The translations under genes were made by a program, and so were the position numbers. Of a DNA stretch of 35,870 bases, positions 19,950 through 28,318 are shown piece by piece (position 1 is the stretch's first letter; each line of letters opens with the position of its first letter). Below the pieces are notes generated by a model. The model ran no database searches. It saw nothing but the letters and a program-made list of their open reading frames with translations, and was not told the DNA's origin. This DNA comes from Mesostigma viride (Eukaryota; Streptophyta; Mesostigmatophyceae; Mesostigmatales; Mesostigmataceae): assembly GCA_009746045.1 (NCBI GenBank), contig RPFO01000476.1, forward strand, positions 1 through 35,870, in the 5' to 3' direction.

Positions 19950-20792
19950 TTAAGCTGAAATGACATTGGCCTTGGTGGCCTTCTGGTTAAGCCGCATGAC
20001 TTTCACATTGTCCCTGATGCACTCCTCGTGCGCAAATTCGTCATGCAGACCTTTTGCCTTAAACACCGGCTCAAATGTCTCTCTGTTCCTCTTGGCCACA
20101 GTGAGGGGGTTATCGCCGGTCATTTTTATCTCATCAGCCTCGCACAGCTGTAACAATAGCATGGCGGCACTCTGCTTTTCTGTCAGTAGGTCGCGCGACG
20201 AGGAGGACTTGGATGCCCCAAACATGGCCTTTAACTCGCTGGCCTTCTTTCCAGTTGCGGCAACGTTGTTGGTGTCGTGAACCATTGCGTAGATCGGACC
20301 ACAGTCGTGAGAGTCGATGTACCCCTTGATGGTTTCGCCCAGTGCCTTCGCGGCACACGAGTTGCGGATGCGGGTATTGTCAGCCAGGTTAGCTATGGCG
20401 TCCTCCTTGGCATCTGCCCTCCGCAGAATGTCCTGGGCGAGAGTGCGGTCAGCATTAAGGTAGCGCTCCAGGAGGATGGACAGCTCATCCCTGAACTTGG
20501 CGGCGACCTTGCCGGGCAGCAGCATTATAATCTTGGCCATGCCCTGTCGGTCGGTCACGGGCGTCTCTCGCTGGCCAGGGCCAGGGAATTTGAGGTAGTT
20601 AAAAATTTTAACAACCTCCTCATTGGCCTTTTGAAGGTTGAGAAAGTACACTCTGGGCTGTGAAATGCCAATAGCAGCCATGGCATCATACACGGAGATT
20701 CTGCCGTCATCCGTCACGCGGATCTTGCCACTGAACCGGGGGTCCTCCTCTGTCCCGTCCGCGGGGGTCAGGTAGCGGACCACCTGGGACAT
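19950..20792 (-). CDS. Bro-N/antirepressor-like putative DNA-binding protein, 280 aa
   Basis: Intact from ATG 20792 (MSQVVRYLTP) to 19950. Residues ~30-110 hold VTDDGRISVYDAMAAIGI, then KFPGPGQRETPVTDR and IIMLLPGKVAAKFRDELSILLERYL. This order (a short strand with an S-x-x-D start, TPVTD, then LPGK-x-A-x-x-FR) recalls Bro-N/MSV199-type DNA-binding regions found in giant viruses and some protists. I am not certain of the family. The rest is helical and charged, with no recognised domain. An AATAAA on the minus strand lies just after the stop (TTTATT at 19934-19939 on plus). Its role may be gene regulation; that is inference. Confidence 0.6.
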   Translation of the reverse strand: MSQVVRYLTPADGTEEDPRFSGKIRVTDDGRISVYDAMAAIGISQPRVYFLNLQKANEEVVKIFNYLKFPGPGQRETPVTDRQGMAKIIMLLPGKVAAKFRDELSILLERYLNADRTLAQDILRRADAKEDAIANLADNTRIRNSCAAKALGETIKGYIDSHDCGPIYAMVHDTNNVAATGKKASELKAMFGASKSSSSRDLLTEKQSAAMLLLQLCEADEIKMTGDNPLTVAKRNRETFEPVFKAKGLHDEFAHEECIRDNVKVMRLNQKATKANVISA

Positions 20793-21074
20793 GGTGGATG
20801 GTGCGTACTATTCTAAGGTAAATCTAGCTGTGAGTGGGCGCACCCGTGGACGCCCGGGGTACGTACTGACAAGGCTAGCGAGATTCTAGTGGGTCATGAG
20901 CTGATTACGAAGCCGAAAGACACGAGGAGTGGGACATAATGTGCTCAACTTTATTGATTTGTTAATTAACTTCACAATTCCATCTGGAGTTAACTTGGCA
21001 AATTCCATCAAGCATAGTGAGACACGCATATCACTTGCCAAACGGAAGAGTGGGGGCACACCGCCTAAACGGCC

Positions 21075-22024
21075 TCACGCGCTTGGGAGAGGGGGGGTCT
21101 CCTCGATCACCTCCACCTCCCACTTGTCACCAGGCTGGGTGCCACTCAGAAACGTCTCCTCGCACTTCAATGCGCTCTCGGCGTCGACGCCCGCCCCCAG
21201 TGCGCGCGCCCTCGCCGGCTCCTCGACGGGGCAAACAGGGGGCAGCTCCTCGGGCTCCTTCTCCTCCTCCTGCAGCATGAAGAAGTCCGCACCGCCGTAC
21301 CAGTCGCCGTTGAGTACGTGGGCGAGGGCCGTCAGCGTGAAGTCGAAGGTGAAGTAGGGGAACTGCAGCTTGGCCACCAGGTCCAGGGGGCGCTTCTCCA
21401 CGATGCAGATGGGGCAGTCGGCGTCGCTGTCGTCCTCCTGCTTGATCAGGAACTGCACTACGCAGCCACCGCAAGCACCGCCGGCGTGGAAGTGCCTCTG
21501 CTTGGTTGTGGGGACGTGAACGCTTTCGAGGCGTTCCTCGCACAGAAGGCAAGAGCCCAGACCGTCCAGCCCCTCGTCGCCCCCCCCCCGACGCTGTAAT
21601 CGCGTACCTGTCTGATGGCATCCTCAAACTCCTTATCCCCCCTGCCGCACTTGGGAAGGATTGGGAGATCCTCTGACACCGCCCCTCCAGCGATCCTGGC
21701 GACCTCCTTCTTGGCAGTCGCGCGAATGGAGTCGTCCCTCCTTCTGGCAAACTTCTCCATGTTGTCGCGGCATGGATTGCACTCGTCCCACTTGCCCGAC
21801 TCGGTGAGGAAGGAGTCTGTTGGCTTCAGCTGCTTGCAACGTAAGCACCTCTGGGTGGGGACGTGGGGCTCCTTCCCAGGGTTGTTCTTCTTCCAGTTCT
21901 CAGCATCCGCCTTGTTTTTCTGGGTCCGGTAGATCTTCTCTCCCGTTTCTGGGTTATGCATCCACGTGGGTGTGGACCATCTTGTCCTCCAACACAGGTT
22001 GATCCCATGCAGGCTGATGAGCAC
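21075..22024 (-). CDS. Zinc-finger/RING-like protein (frame broken at 21580-21589)
   Basis: The N-terminal segment holds CLRCKQLKPTDSF with a following C-N-P-C, a four-cysteine zinc ribbon. A ten-C run at 21580-21589 then interrupts the frame. Downstream, in another frame, come C-L-L-C, an H-F-H, C-G-G-C and C-P-I-C at about 12-18 residue spacings, a RING-like cross-brace arrangement, then an acidic tail (EEEKEPEELPP). RING proteins are typically ubiquitin ligases; several giant viruses encode them. The start is uncertain: 22024 is the far limit, while the Met of WMHNPETGEK near 21963 begins good coding sequence. A second frame near 22024 also offers a Met-started N-terminus (MSAHQPAWDQ), so another break near 21960 is possible. 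Confidence 0.6.
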
Positions 22025-22062
22025 TCATGACCCCTGCAAGAAGGAAAAGACAGCCAAGGGGA

Positions 22063-22165
22063 AAGAAATGTTTGCAAGGGGCAGAGACACCATTAAAAGG
22101 CCATGAAACAGTGGCAAGGGGCATGGAAAGCCAAGAAATGTTTGCAAAGGGCCAGGAAAACACAG
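22063..22165. repeat. Degenerate direct repeats GCAA(A/G)GGGC
   Basis: AAGAAATGTTTGCAAGGGGC near 22064-22083 recurs near 22133-22152 with one change. GCAAGGGGC(A)-GGAAA-like units occur three times, about 35-38 bp apart. No coding frame runs through them. Confidence 0.5.
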
Positions 22166-22379
22166 TCTGCAATACCTGAAGCTGGCTGACTGTGGCCCAC
22201 AGATGGATTTTGGACGCACGAGATGCGAAAATGGCTGCCTGTAGAGGGGCACTGGTGCTGGGTATGGAGGCTGTGGACTGTGGGTGTGCAAAGGGGTGGC
22301 AAGACCTTTTAAGAAATTTGGGCAAGAAACCAGCGGCCAGGAGTATCCACAGATGGATGGGCAAGATTTCGCTTCTAGA

Positions 22380-22560
22380 AGGTCCTGCTATTTCGGCTGA
22401 GTCACGAAAAAATATCTGGCAGATCCGACGTCACACTATCCGTACGGAGATCTCTCTGTCAGACGGATGACGCCAGATCTCGGATTTCGCACGGACCGAG
22501 ATCTCTGTATGCACAGTCAGCAGGAATCTCACAGATCTCTGCTGACAGGGCAACATTTGT
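22380..22560. promoter_or_regulatory. GATCTC/TCTGAC repeat cluster A
   Basis: Six GATC sites lie in about 150 bp, mostly as (A/C)GAGATCTC or CAGATCTC, with CTGTCAGACGG, GCTGACAG and TTTCGCACGGACC. The same words occur in the spacers at 26481-27153 and 34200-34410, each also between divergent genes. Role as promoter, operator or origin element is inferred. Confidence 0.5.
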
Positions 22561-22710
22561 ATGATCTTGCCACCTAGTAAAATTTCAGCATTTGCCTGCA
22601 TGGCACGGAATTTCTTGTGGGCAAAAGCCAGCCATTGTGAAAAGGCCCTCTGTTCCGACTGCCATCCGTCTAAAGTGTGCTTCTGGCTATGGCAGAAAGG
22701 GGCAGCAATT

Positions 22711-23215
22711 ATGGGGGGTGGAGCGGCTCAGACTGCAGCTATGATTCCGACAAGGAAAACATTCCTCCATCGGGCTAAATGAGGTGGAAAAGCCCTGTTC
22801 GACGGCAGGAAATGAGCACCCCCCTCCGTCCAAGGTGCTTGTTCCCAGGGAATTCTTGGCCACTGTCCATGCCCAGTTTGTTGAGATAAAGGACACTCTG
22901 GGGAATGCGATGACAAAGTACAAGAATGATAAGGATGCCGCCAGGAAGAGGCACGCGAGGGCGAAGAACAAGCTTGTTAAGCAGAAAAGACAACTCCAAG
23001 AGGTCATTTCTCAGAAGGAGGCTGACATCAAACGGTTGGAGATGACTTTGAGGAGCCAAAACATGGCTGCAGAGAAGTGGAGGACACAGCTGGACAACGC
23101 ACAGAGGGAATTGGTCATTGCCAAGTCGGTCACTTCCATGCTGTTAAAGGGTCTTAAGAGCCTGAGAGCAAGCGGTGTCGAGAAGACGCCCCCGCTGACC
23201 GATGCACTCCAATAG
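22711..23215 (+). CDS. Coiled-coil protein (frame broken near its start)
   Basis: From about 22784 an uninterrupted frame runs to 23215, with a long charged helix (IKDTLGNAMTKYKNDKDAAR..., KNKLVKQKRQLQEVISQKE) at about residues 30-125. This is a clear coiled coil with Lys/Arg-Glu heptad character. That frame has no ATG before residue 43, only a GTG at 22784. Upstream, another frame reads SDCSYDSDKENIPPSG and an ATG lies at 22711 beside a six-G run, so the true start is probably 22711 with breaks in the G run (22713-22718) and near 22771-22774. Function unknown; a scaffold or dimeric regulator would fit. AATAAA at 23254 follows the stop. Confidence 0.6.
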
Positions 23216-23253
23216 CCGTTCGCCTTTGGAGCGTTATCACCCCTGCAATTGTA

Positions 23254-23295
23254 AATAAACTCGATTTGTGTCATCCAATGTGTCTGAATTTTATT
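23254..23295. terminator. Polyadenylation-like signals between convergent genes
   Basis: AATAAA at 23254-23259 on the plus strand lies about 40 bp after the coiled-coil stop. AATAAA on the minus strand (TTTATT at 23290-23295 on plus) lies about 10 bp after the stop of the 23305 gene. This fits eukaryotic-style 3' ends. Confidence 0.55.
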
Positions 23296-23304
23296 AAAAA
23301 TATA

Positions 23305-23733
23305 TTAAGGGAACTCGTACACCACCCCCCCGTCCTCCATCTGGCTTTGGCGCAGTTCAAAGTCTAGCACCGTGCGGTGGGCCTTGAAGTCGTTATAGGG
23401 CACGGGGCCATTGGAGTCGTCTGACGTTACAATGTAGACGGTGCCGTAGCGAGTCGAGTGGTCGTCGAACTCGACGATGGTGATGTGATCGCGCGGATAG
23501 TTTCCCCTCAATATGGCAAACAGCATGTTAACGGCGCGCACGTCATCATCTGTCGGGCGGGAATTGAGCGGGACTTTGAACCGGAAGGAGTGCAGCGCCG
23601 ACAGTTTGCCATATTCGCCCGTGTCCAGGTCCACCTCGCAGTAGTGGGCTTTGGCCATGGCGGGGCGGTACACTCCGGCGTAGGGGAGCGACTTGGCCAC
23701 GGGGCAGTTGATGGAGATGATTCCGAGCGTCAT
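23305..23733 (-). CDS. Hypothetical protein, 142 aa
   Basis: ATG 23733 (MTLGIISINCPVAKSL) is preferred. The same frame is open further upstream to 24099, but that part is antisense to the plus-strand gene at 23816 and of poor quality. The protein appears beta-rich (HYCEVDLDTGEYGKL, FRFKVPLNSRP, HITIVEFDDHSTRYGTVYIVTSDD). No domain is recognised. It is divergent from 23816 with an 82-bp spacer, suggesting joint regulation with it. Confidence 0.7.
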   Translation of the reverse strand: MTLGIISINCPVAKSLPYAGVYRPAMAKAHYCEVDLDTGEYGKLSALHSFRFKVPLNSRPTDDDVRAVNMLFAILRGNYPRDHITIVEFDDHSTRYGTVYIVTSDDSNGPVPYNDFKAHRTVLDFELRQSQMEDGGVVYEFP

Positions 23734-23815
23734 CGTTTCAACAAGTACCGCCCACAATACGCGCCACATAAACGCGCGCGACATAATTCTCTCGCTTACT
23801 ATCAGCAAAGTGGCC
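23734..23815. promoter_or_regulatory. 82-bp divergent promoter spacer
   Basis: Separates the start codons of two small divergent genes, so promoter elements of both must lie here. An ACATAATTCT stretch near 23781 is the only AT-rich patch. It contains no GATCTC repeat, unlike the larger divergent spacers. Confidence 0.4.
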
Positions 23816-24292
23816 ATGACAGACGTGTACGTGCTGACGCTCTTCTCTGCCAACACGTCCACCACCGCGAAGACGGTGTCCACCGAGTTTAACGAGTGGA
23901 CTGTGCAGATCCCTCCCGACCCATCCGCTCCCATTCTCGATGGGCGGTGGAAGGCGCACGTGTTATTTGCGTCCATCAAGGGTTTCGTGCCGAAGGGCAC
24001 TCGGACGGTCATCGGGATATTGTCGGACGCGTTCCCTTGCTCTAGTGGCGACATGACACCGATCGCCACTACGGTGGCCACAAGCGCTTCCTCTAGCAAC
24101 TACTCTATCACCGACCAGCAAAACTGTCTCCCGGTGTCCGACCCTTTTCTGCTGCGGGACGGGGGCTCTGTCAAAATCAGGGTGTGCCACCTCGACACGA
24201 TCGACCAGTTCACGTCTAGCGCGATCCCCAACCTTGCCGATTGGACGATCGTGCTGCGGTTCGAGATGTTGGGGCGCAAGACCCGCGCGTGA
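23816..24292 (+). CDS. Hypothetical beta-rich protein, 158 aa (possible minor virion protein)
   Basis: ATG 23816 (MTDVYVLTLFSANT) is preferred over 23693, which would overlap the divergent gene. The sequence contains FNEWTVQIPPDPSAPILDGRWKAHVLFASIKGF near residues 25-60 and ends with DWTIVLRFEMLG. The pattern 'strand, IPP, L-x-G-x-W-x-A-x-L, strand' and the C-terminal strand recall small single-jelly-roll minor capsid proteins, but the resemblance is only structural and weak. No enzymatic motif, signal peptide or membrane segment. No frame break. It is convergent with the VLTF3-like gene, 9 bp apart. Confidence 0.65.
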   Translation: MTDVYVLTLFSANTSTTAKTVSTEFNEWTVQIPPDPSAPILDGRWKAHVLFASIKGFVPKGTRTVIGILSDAFPCSSGDMTPIATTVATSASSSNYSITDQQNCLPVSDPFLLRDGGSVKIRVCHLDTIDQFTSSAIPNLADWTIVLRFEMLGRKTRA

Positions 24293-24301
24293 GTCGGGCC
24301 G

Positions 24302-25385
24302 TCACTTGGAGGGGATGAACTGCCAGTTGAGCTTCTTGCAAATGTTCTTCCAAATCTCATCCTGATCCCACAACTTCTCCTTGCTCTTCAGGAGGGGGAA
24401 GTGGGACAGGAACTCGTCGTATTCCAGTAGCTGGCACATCTTGTGGATGCAGTACGAGTAGTTGAGGAAGTTCTTGCGCCCCTTTGGCACACCTGCTCGA
24501 AGGGCTCCTGCACGAGGCGGAACATGGTCCTCAGTTTGTCCTCCTGCACCTGGGTCATGGTGGGCGGAGGGGTGCCGCTGAACATGTGGGTGATCTGGAC
24601 GGAGTGCTCGAAGTACTTGGATAGCCGAAGCTTGCGAAGGAACTTGCGCACTATGCTCGGGGTCAGCGCGCTGGTGTCCGCTATCCTTGCCTTCTTGAAC
24701 TCGGTGGCGAGGCTGTCGATAACCTCTTGCGGGATGGAGGACTTCTCCCTCGCGTGGAACTGTGAGAGCGTCTCGTTGAAGTGGTTGATCCGCTTGTAGC
24801 AGTAGTCGGTGACGCACACGGGGGTGCCGTAGGGCACGTTCCTTTCCGAGTCATTGCACATCTCGGACGTGAGGCCGCACGCCGAGCACAAGAGCAGCGC
24901 CTCTCGCGAGTTCTCCACCATGTTGGTGTTGCACGCGGGGCAGAAGCCGTACAGGGCCGGCTCGTCTGTCACCTGTGCCGTGCCCGTCGGTACGTTGAGG
25001 AAGGGTACTTTTGCACCACTCGGATGAACTCGCGGAATATCTCGCCCCTGTTTGTCGCTGTCTTTTTTCCACCAGGGGGGTCGGTCTTGTTGCGCTTCTT
25101 GGCCCCGGCGCCGTCGAACGTGTCCTTGTACTTCCTGTACGTGGGCAGGATGTCCAGGAGGAACTCGTCATACTCCCCCCCCTCCACCTTGGCTATGGTG
25201 CTTCTAAGGGCCCGCGCGGCCAACCTGGCCTTCATTTTGGCGTCCCAATCTTGTGTCGACTGCGCTTCCCGTTCGAGTTTATCGGCCTCCTCTTTCCATT
25301 GACCGAGATTCTGTTGCCTACTCTGCAGGGTGTCGATGCATTGCTGCATGACGGCCTCCACGGTGTAGTGAGTGACACCGGACAT
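24302..25385 (-). CDS. VLTF3-like late transcription factor (two frame breaks)
   Basis: ATG 25385 (MSGVTHYTVEAV) begins a helical N-terminal part. The frame changes near 25003-25012. The middle part holds a zinc ribbon (FCPACNTNM ... LLLCSACG) and conserved helices (FNETLSQFHAREKSSIP, VIDSLATEF, VRKFLRKLRLSKYFEHSVQI). The frame changes again at a C run near 24479-24482. The C-terminal part (NFLNYSYCIHKMCQLLEYDEFL, HFPLLKSKEKLWDQDEIWK, LNWQFIPS) is the most conserved block of the NCLDV VLTF3/A2L-type family. Together about 361 residues, the expected size. This is a core gene of the phylum that directs late gene transcription, plausibly including the MCP genes here. All landmarks are present despite the breaks. 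Confidence 0.88.
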
Positions 25386-25517
25386 CGCGTCCGGCACGTC
25401 CTACGATACACAGACAAAAAAAAAGCTGGATGCGTTCCCCAACGGGGGGTGAGGGTGTGCGCTTATAACACGGGATAAATTATCCAGGCTTAGTTCATAC
25501 ACGGTCACACACACAAC

Positions 25518-25881
25518 ATGGAAACTCCCAGCCAGCTGTCCAGGAAAACGCGGCGCCCGTTGTGGAGAAGAAAACAAGAAGCGGAAGGGGGTGACGGGCC
25601 CCGTGTCCGCGGAGTCTGACGCAAGCAAAGTGACCGAGTCCAGCCGCCCCCACGTCATGAGTTCGTCCGTGCCCGACATGAGCGTGGGGGACGTGAGGAA
25701 GTGTCTCAATCAGATCAGGAGGAAGGGGACCGCCATCCAAACCCAGCACCTGCTTTTTAATGACATGACGGCGGGAGACTTTGCGCTGAAATACGTGCTC
25801 GGAAACAACAATTCAAAGAAGGGCGGCGGCATTGTTGCCGAGGATATGTCCGATCAGGCACCCGTTGCGGTTGCCGAGTGA
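25518..25881 (+). CDS. Hypothetical small protein with basic patch (frame broken near its start)
   Basis: ATG 25518 starts a frame that ends early. From about 25560 the frame ending at 25881 shows good coding character: basic NKKRKG, a Ser-rich linker (VSAESDASKVTESSRP), then a helical part VGDVRKCLNQIRRKGTAIQ and FALKYVLGNNNSKKGGG. Between them a third frame reads SQPAVQENAAPVVEKK. I infer breaks near 25520 and 25570-25580, for a total near 120 residues. The basic patch could be a nuclear localisation signal (inference). Function unknown. It is divergent from the VLTF3-like gene. Confidence 0.5.
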
Positions 25882-25901
25882 TTTATTCATCTAATAATAA
25901 A
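25882..25901. terminator. Overlapping polyadenylation-like signals
   Basis: TTTATT at 25882-25887 is a minus-strand AATAAA for the gene ending at 25911, and AATAAA at 25896-25901 serves the plus-strand gene ending at 25881. The convergent genes share a 29-bp 3' region. Confidence 0.55.
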
Positions 25902-25910
25902 ATGACAAAC

Positions 25911-26480
25911 TTATCCAGCATTCATGTAACTCTCCAACATTGTGACGTAGGAATTGGCATCCCCGCGAGGGTAATGCCTGGTAATTGAAAATACAAGGTC
26001 ATTGCTTTCATCGGTCCTGGATACCATATCCAGCACGAAGCCATGAAACATGCAGAAGGACTGGGCGTCGTTAAACGTGAACGCCTGGATGCTCATTTGA
26101 TGAATCGCCTCTTCGTCCTCTGTCACGTCAGGGTCTGATAACCTGTGAAATATGCAATCCTCCACCTTGTCGTCATCCAAACTGTATTCGGACATCCTGT
26201 CATTCTTGTCATCCTCCCACAGCACCTGGGACATTGTTGCGGCGGTGTCGAGCTCTTCAAACGCAATTATGTGAGTCATGGGGCGAATAAGCCCGCTCAA
26301 TTTCCTGTCCCTCTCAAGCGTGTGGATCCCAAACAGTCTCGGGTAAGGTTGCTGTTTTCCCACTATGAAAACGGTACGGTCCCACATTCCTCTTGGCGGC
26401 GGTTCGTTTAATGCACAGATGGCCAGGCGGGGGGTAGGGCGGCGACGGTGAGCATTATTTTGGCACTCAGTGTGTGTCAT
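25911..26480 (-). CDS. Hypothetical acidic protein, 189 aa
   Basis: Intact from ATG 26480 (MTHTECQNNA) to 25911. I recognise no domain. The N-terminal 30 residues are basic and Pro-rich. The middle is beta-like (RTVFIVGKQQPYPRLFGIH), followed by an acidic stretch (VLWEDDKNDRMSEYSLDDDK, VTEDEEA) and a C-terminal block with FTFNDAQSFCMFHGFVLDMV. The later Met at MWDRTVFIVG is an alternative start. It is divergent from the gene at 27154 across the repeat-rich spacer B. Confidence 0.7.
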   Translation of the reverse strand: MTHTECQNNAHRRRPTPRLAICALNEPPPRGMWDRTVFIVGKQQPYPRLFGIHTLERDRKLSGLIRPMTHIIAFEELDTAATMSQVLWEDDKNDRMSEYSLDDDKVEDCIFHRLSDPDVTEDEEAIHQMSIQAFTFNDAQSFCMFHGFVLDMVSRTDESNDLVFSITRHYPRGDANSYVTMLESYMNAG

Positions 26481-26627
26481 AATACCACTATTTTTTTATT
26501 TTACACGCCCGACGCGCAGGGGGGAGTGTTCAAATTTGAAAAATGGGCTGACTCAGCACAAAATTGGGCCATATCTGCACAAAATCCAGGACAGAATCTG
26601 AACAGAATCTTACCATATCCTGCATTG

Positions 26628-26835
26628 TCAGACCACCTGGCAGTTACAAATCTGACAGATATCTCTGACAGTCACCAAATCTGGTCAGAATCTGACGAGA
26701 TCTTTGAAATCGCACGGTTCAGACCACCTGGCAGTTACAAATCTGACAGAGATCTATGAACAGTCACAGAATCTTGTCAGAATCTGACTATATGTTTGAA
26801 AGTGTCTTGTCAGACCATGGCAGTATCAGATCTTC
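26628..26835. repeat. 91-bp tandem repeat, two full copies and a partial third
   Basis: TCAGACCACCTGGCAGTTAC begins at 26628 and again at 26719. A diverged third start (TCAGACCATGGCAGTATCAG) is at 26810. Copies 1 and 2 each contain AAATCTGACAGA, a CAGTCAC and the palindrome GTCAGAATCTGAC (26684-26696 and 26776-26788), whose 6-bp arms are separated by one base. This looks like a repeated protein-binding site. Confidence 0.8.
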
Positions 26836-27080
26836 CAAGGATCACGACATTTTTGCACGGTCCTGATCATCCAGGATAAAAAGAGAAGCTTCCTGTCTGT
26901 CCGTTTTGTCGTTTTCTGACGCGTAAAAAGCGTCTCTTCGCCCTATGGGAGTTTATAAGCCACCCACCAAAGATCTTAGAGATTTAGGAAATATTGCTGA
27001 CTGTGCACCCCCCTGAAATTGGTCCCGGTCGGGGGTAAACAAATACACCCCTTCACAAGTTCTGTTCCGCCAGAAAGTTG

Positions 27081-27089
27081 CATAAAAGG
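27081..27089 (+). promoter_or_regulatory. TATA-like box of the 27154 gene
   Basis: CATAAAAGG lies 73 bp before the chosen ATG and downstream of repeat cluster B. Position and sequence fit a TATA-type promoter for an early gene; this is inference. Confidence 0.4.
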
Positions 27090-27153
27090 GGTCCTACCAC
27101 GCGAAAAACACTCTCTCACTTCACAAACCACCCAAAAGCTCTGCAGACAGGCT

Positions 27154-28239
27154 ATGGAGACTTCAGACTTCATGGAGCACGTGGGGGTGGCTGGTGGGGT
27201 CCATATCTGGCGTCCGAAAGCCTGGATTTCCAACGCCCAAAAGCCTGGCAACATCCAGGTGTTGGGGGGCAATAAGGTTTGTCTGCAGACCCTGCTCAGG
27301 GTGTTTGCAAACGACAGCACCATCAACCACACCAAGTTCTCCAACAGCACCGAGGGGAAGAGGCTGGCCAACGCCTTCAAACAAGTGAAGGGGGTTTACC
27401 CCATCAACGCCGATGGGAGCATCGACATTGAATTCGCTGTTCACGCCATCAAGTGGGCGTGTCCCATTCTGGCCATCACCGGTGTTCCCCCGCCGGCAGA
27501 GTGTCCACAGGAGACCAAAATTGCTACAGGGCTGGCTCTCAGCATCGGTAAAGTGATCAAGAAACTCAGGGCTGATATTGACACCCTTTTCAACGAGTGC
27601 AAAGACTTTGTAAAGACTTCCTCTGACAAGTGCACCCAGGAGTCCACATTGGCTCTGGAGCGGGTCAACAGTCTTTATACGTTCCTGAAAGACGCCAGGC
27701 CTGGCACGCAGATTGTTGCCTTTTTGGCGAGACAGAGCACGGAGATCTCCTATGAAGTTTATCAGAAGAGCGTGGATGCGAGCGTCGGGGCAATGCTAGG
27801 GGATTTGATTTTGCGCAGGGAGACCGCCTTCAAGCAGATCAACGAGATCTGCGCCGACTACCTCAAGAAGCATTCACCGAGCGAGGAGGAGAGCGGACCA
27901 GGGATGAGTACTGGACCCGACTTGAGGAGTGCCAAGAGGACGCGCGTCGACGAACCTGTTACGGACACTCCTCCTCTGTTCCAAGCCCCCATCGCACCGT
28001 CTGCTTCTTCCGCGGAGACTGCTACATCATCGACCGTGCATTACGACTTTCCGATACCTTCTTTGGACACCACCCCCGCATTCAACGCCCCTGTATCCAA
28101 CGCGGGCGACTCTGTTCTTCCTCCCCACACGTCCACGGAAGGCGGCCTAGATGACTGGTTTAACAATATGTCTCCCTTGGACACGAGCGATGTTAACTGG
28201 GACGACTTGGGACTGAAAGGTTTTGCCGCGACTGCCTGA
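27154..28239 (+). CDS. Putative transcriptional regulator with acidic C-terminal region, 361 aa
   Basis: ATG 27154 (METSDFMEHVGVAGG) is preferred over the upstream in-frame ATG at 27019, whose extra 45 residues include the TATA-like promoter. The N-terminal ~250 residues are globular and helical (VHIWRPKAWISNAQK, VCLQTLLRVFAND, TEGKRLANAFKQVKGVYP, FAVHAIKWACPILAITG), with no family I can name. Then follow a basic SAKRTRVDEP, which may be a nuclear localisation signal, a Ser/Thr/Pro-rich linker, and an acidic end with bulky hydrophobics (DDWFNNMSPLD, DVNWDDLGLKGF). Such an ending resembles acidic activation domains. No frame breaks. Its promoter region carries the 91-bp repeats, so it may also control itself (inference). 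Confidence 0.7.
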   Translation: METSDFMEHVGVAGGVHIWRPKAWISNAQKPGNIQVLGGNKVCLQTLLRVFANDSTINHTKFSNSTEGKRLANAFKQVKGVYPINADGSIDIEFAVHAIKWACPILAITGVPPPAECPQETKIATGLALSIGKVIKKLRADIDTLFNECKDFVKTSSDKCTQESTLALERVNSLYTFLKDARPGTQIVAFLARQSTEISYEVYQKSVDASVGAMLGDLILRRETAFKQINEICADYLKKHSPSEEESGPGMSTGPDLRSAKRTRVDEPVTDTPPLFQAPIAPSASSAETATSSTVHYDFPIPSLDTTPAFNAPVSNAGDSVLPPHTSTEGGLDDWFNNMSPLDTSDVNWDDLGLKGFAATA

Positions 28240-28304
28240 AAGGCGTGGTTGGCACTTTTAAAGTTAGTTTTATGGTTGTTAACGACTTGATGTATCGAAC
28301 TCTG

Positions 28305-28310
28305 TTTATT
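28305..28310 (-). terminator. Polyadenylation-like AATAAA for the 28319 gene
   Basis: TTTATT on plus, hence AATAAA on minus, lies about 9 bp after the stop of the minus-strand gene. Confidence 0.45.
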
Positions 28311-28318
28311 GAGAGTAT

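Larger units (their letters stand above)
22025..22710. other. Intergenic region between divergent genes, repeat-rich
   Basis: About 690 bp without a supported gene. The left half holds short direct repeats (22063-22165) and the middle holds the GATCTC cluster A (22380-22560). It separates the RING-like gene (-) from the coiled-coil gene (+), so both promoters must lie here. Confidence 0.6.
26481..27153. other. Intergenic region with repeat cluster B
   Basis: About 670 bp with no supported gene. It holds the 91-bp tandem repeat (26628-26835), GATC-rich words, TTTTGCACGGTCC near 26850, and a TATA-like CATAAAAGG at 27081 before the 27154 gene. It lies between divergent genes. Confidence 0.6.
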
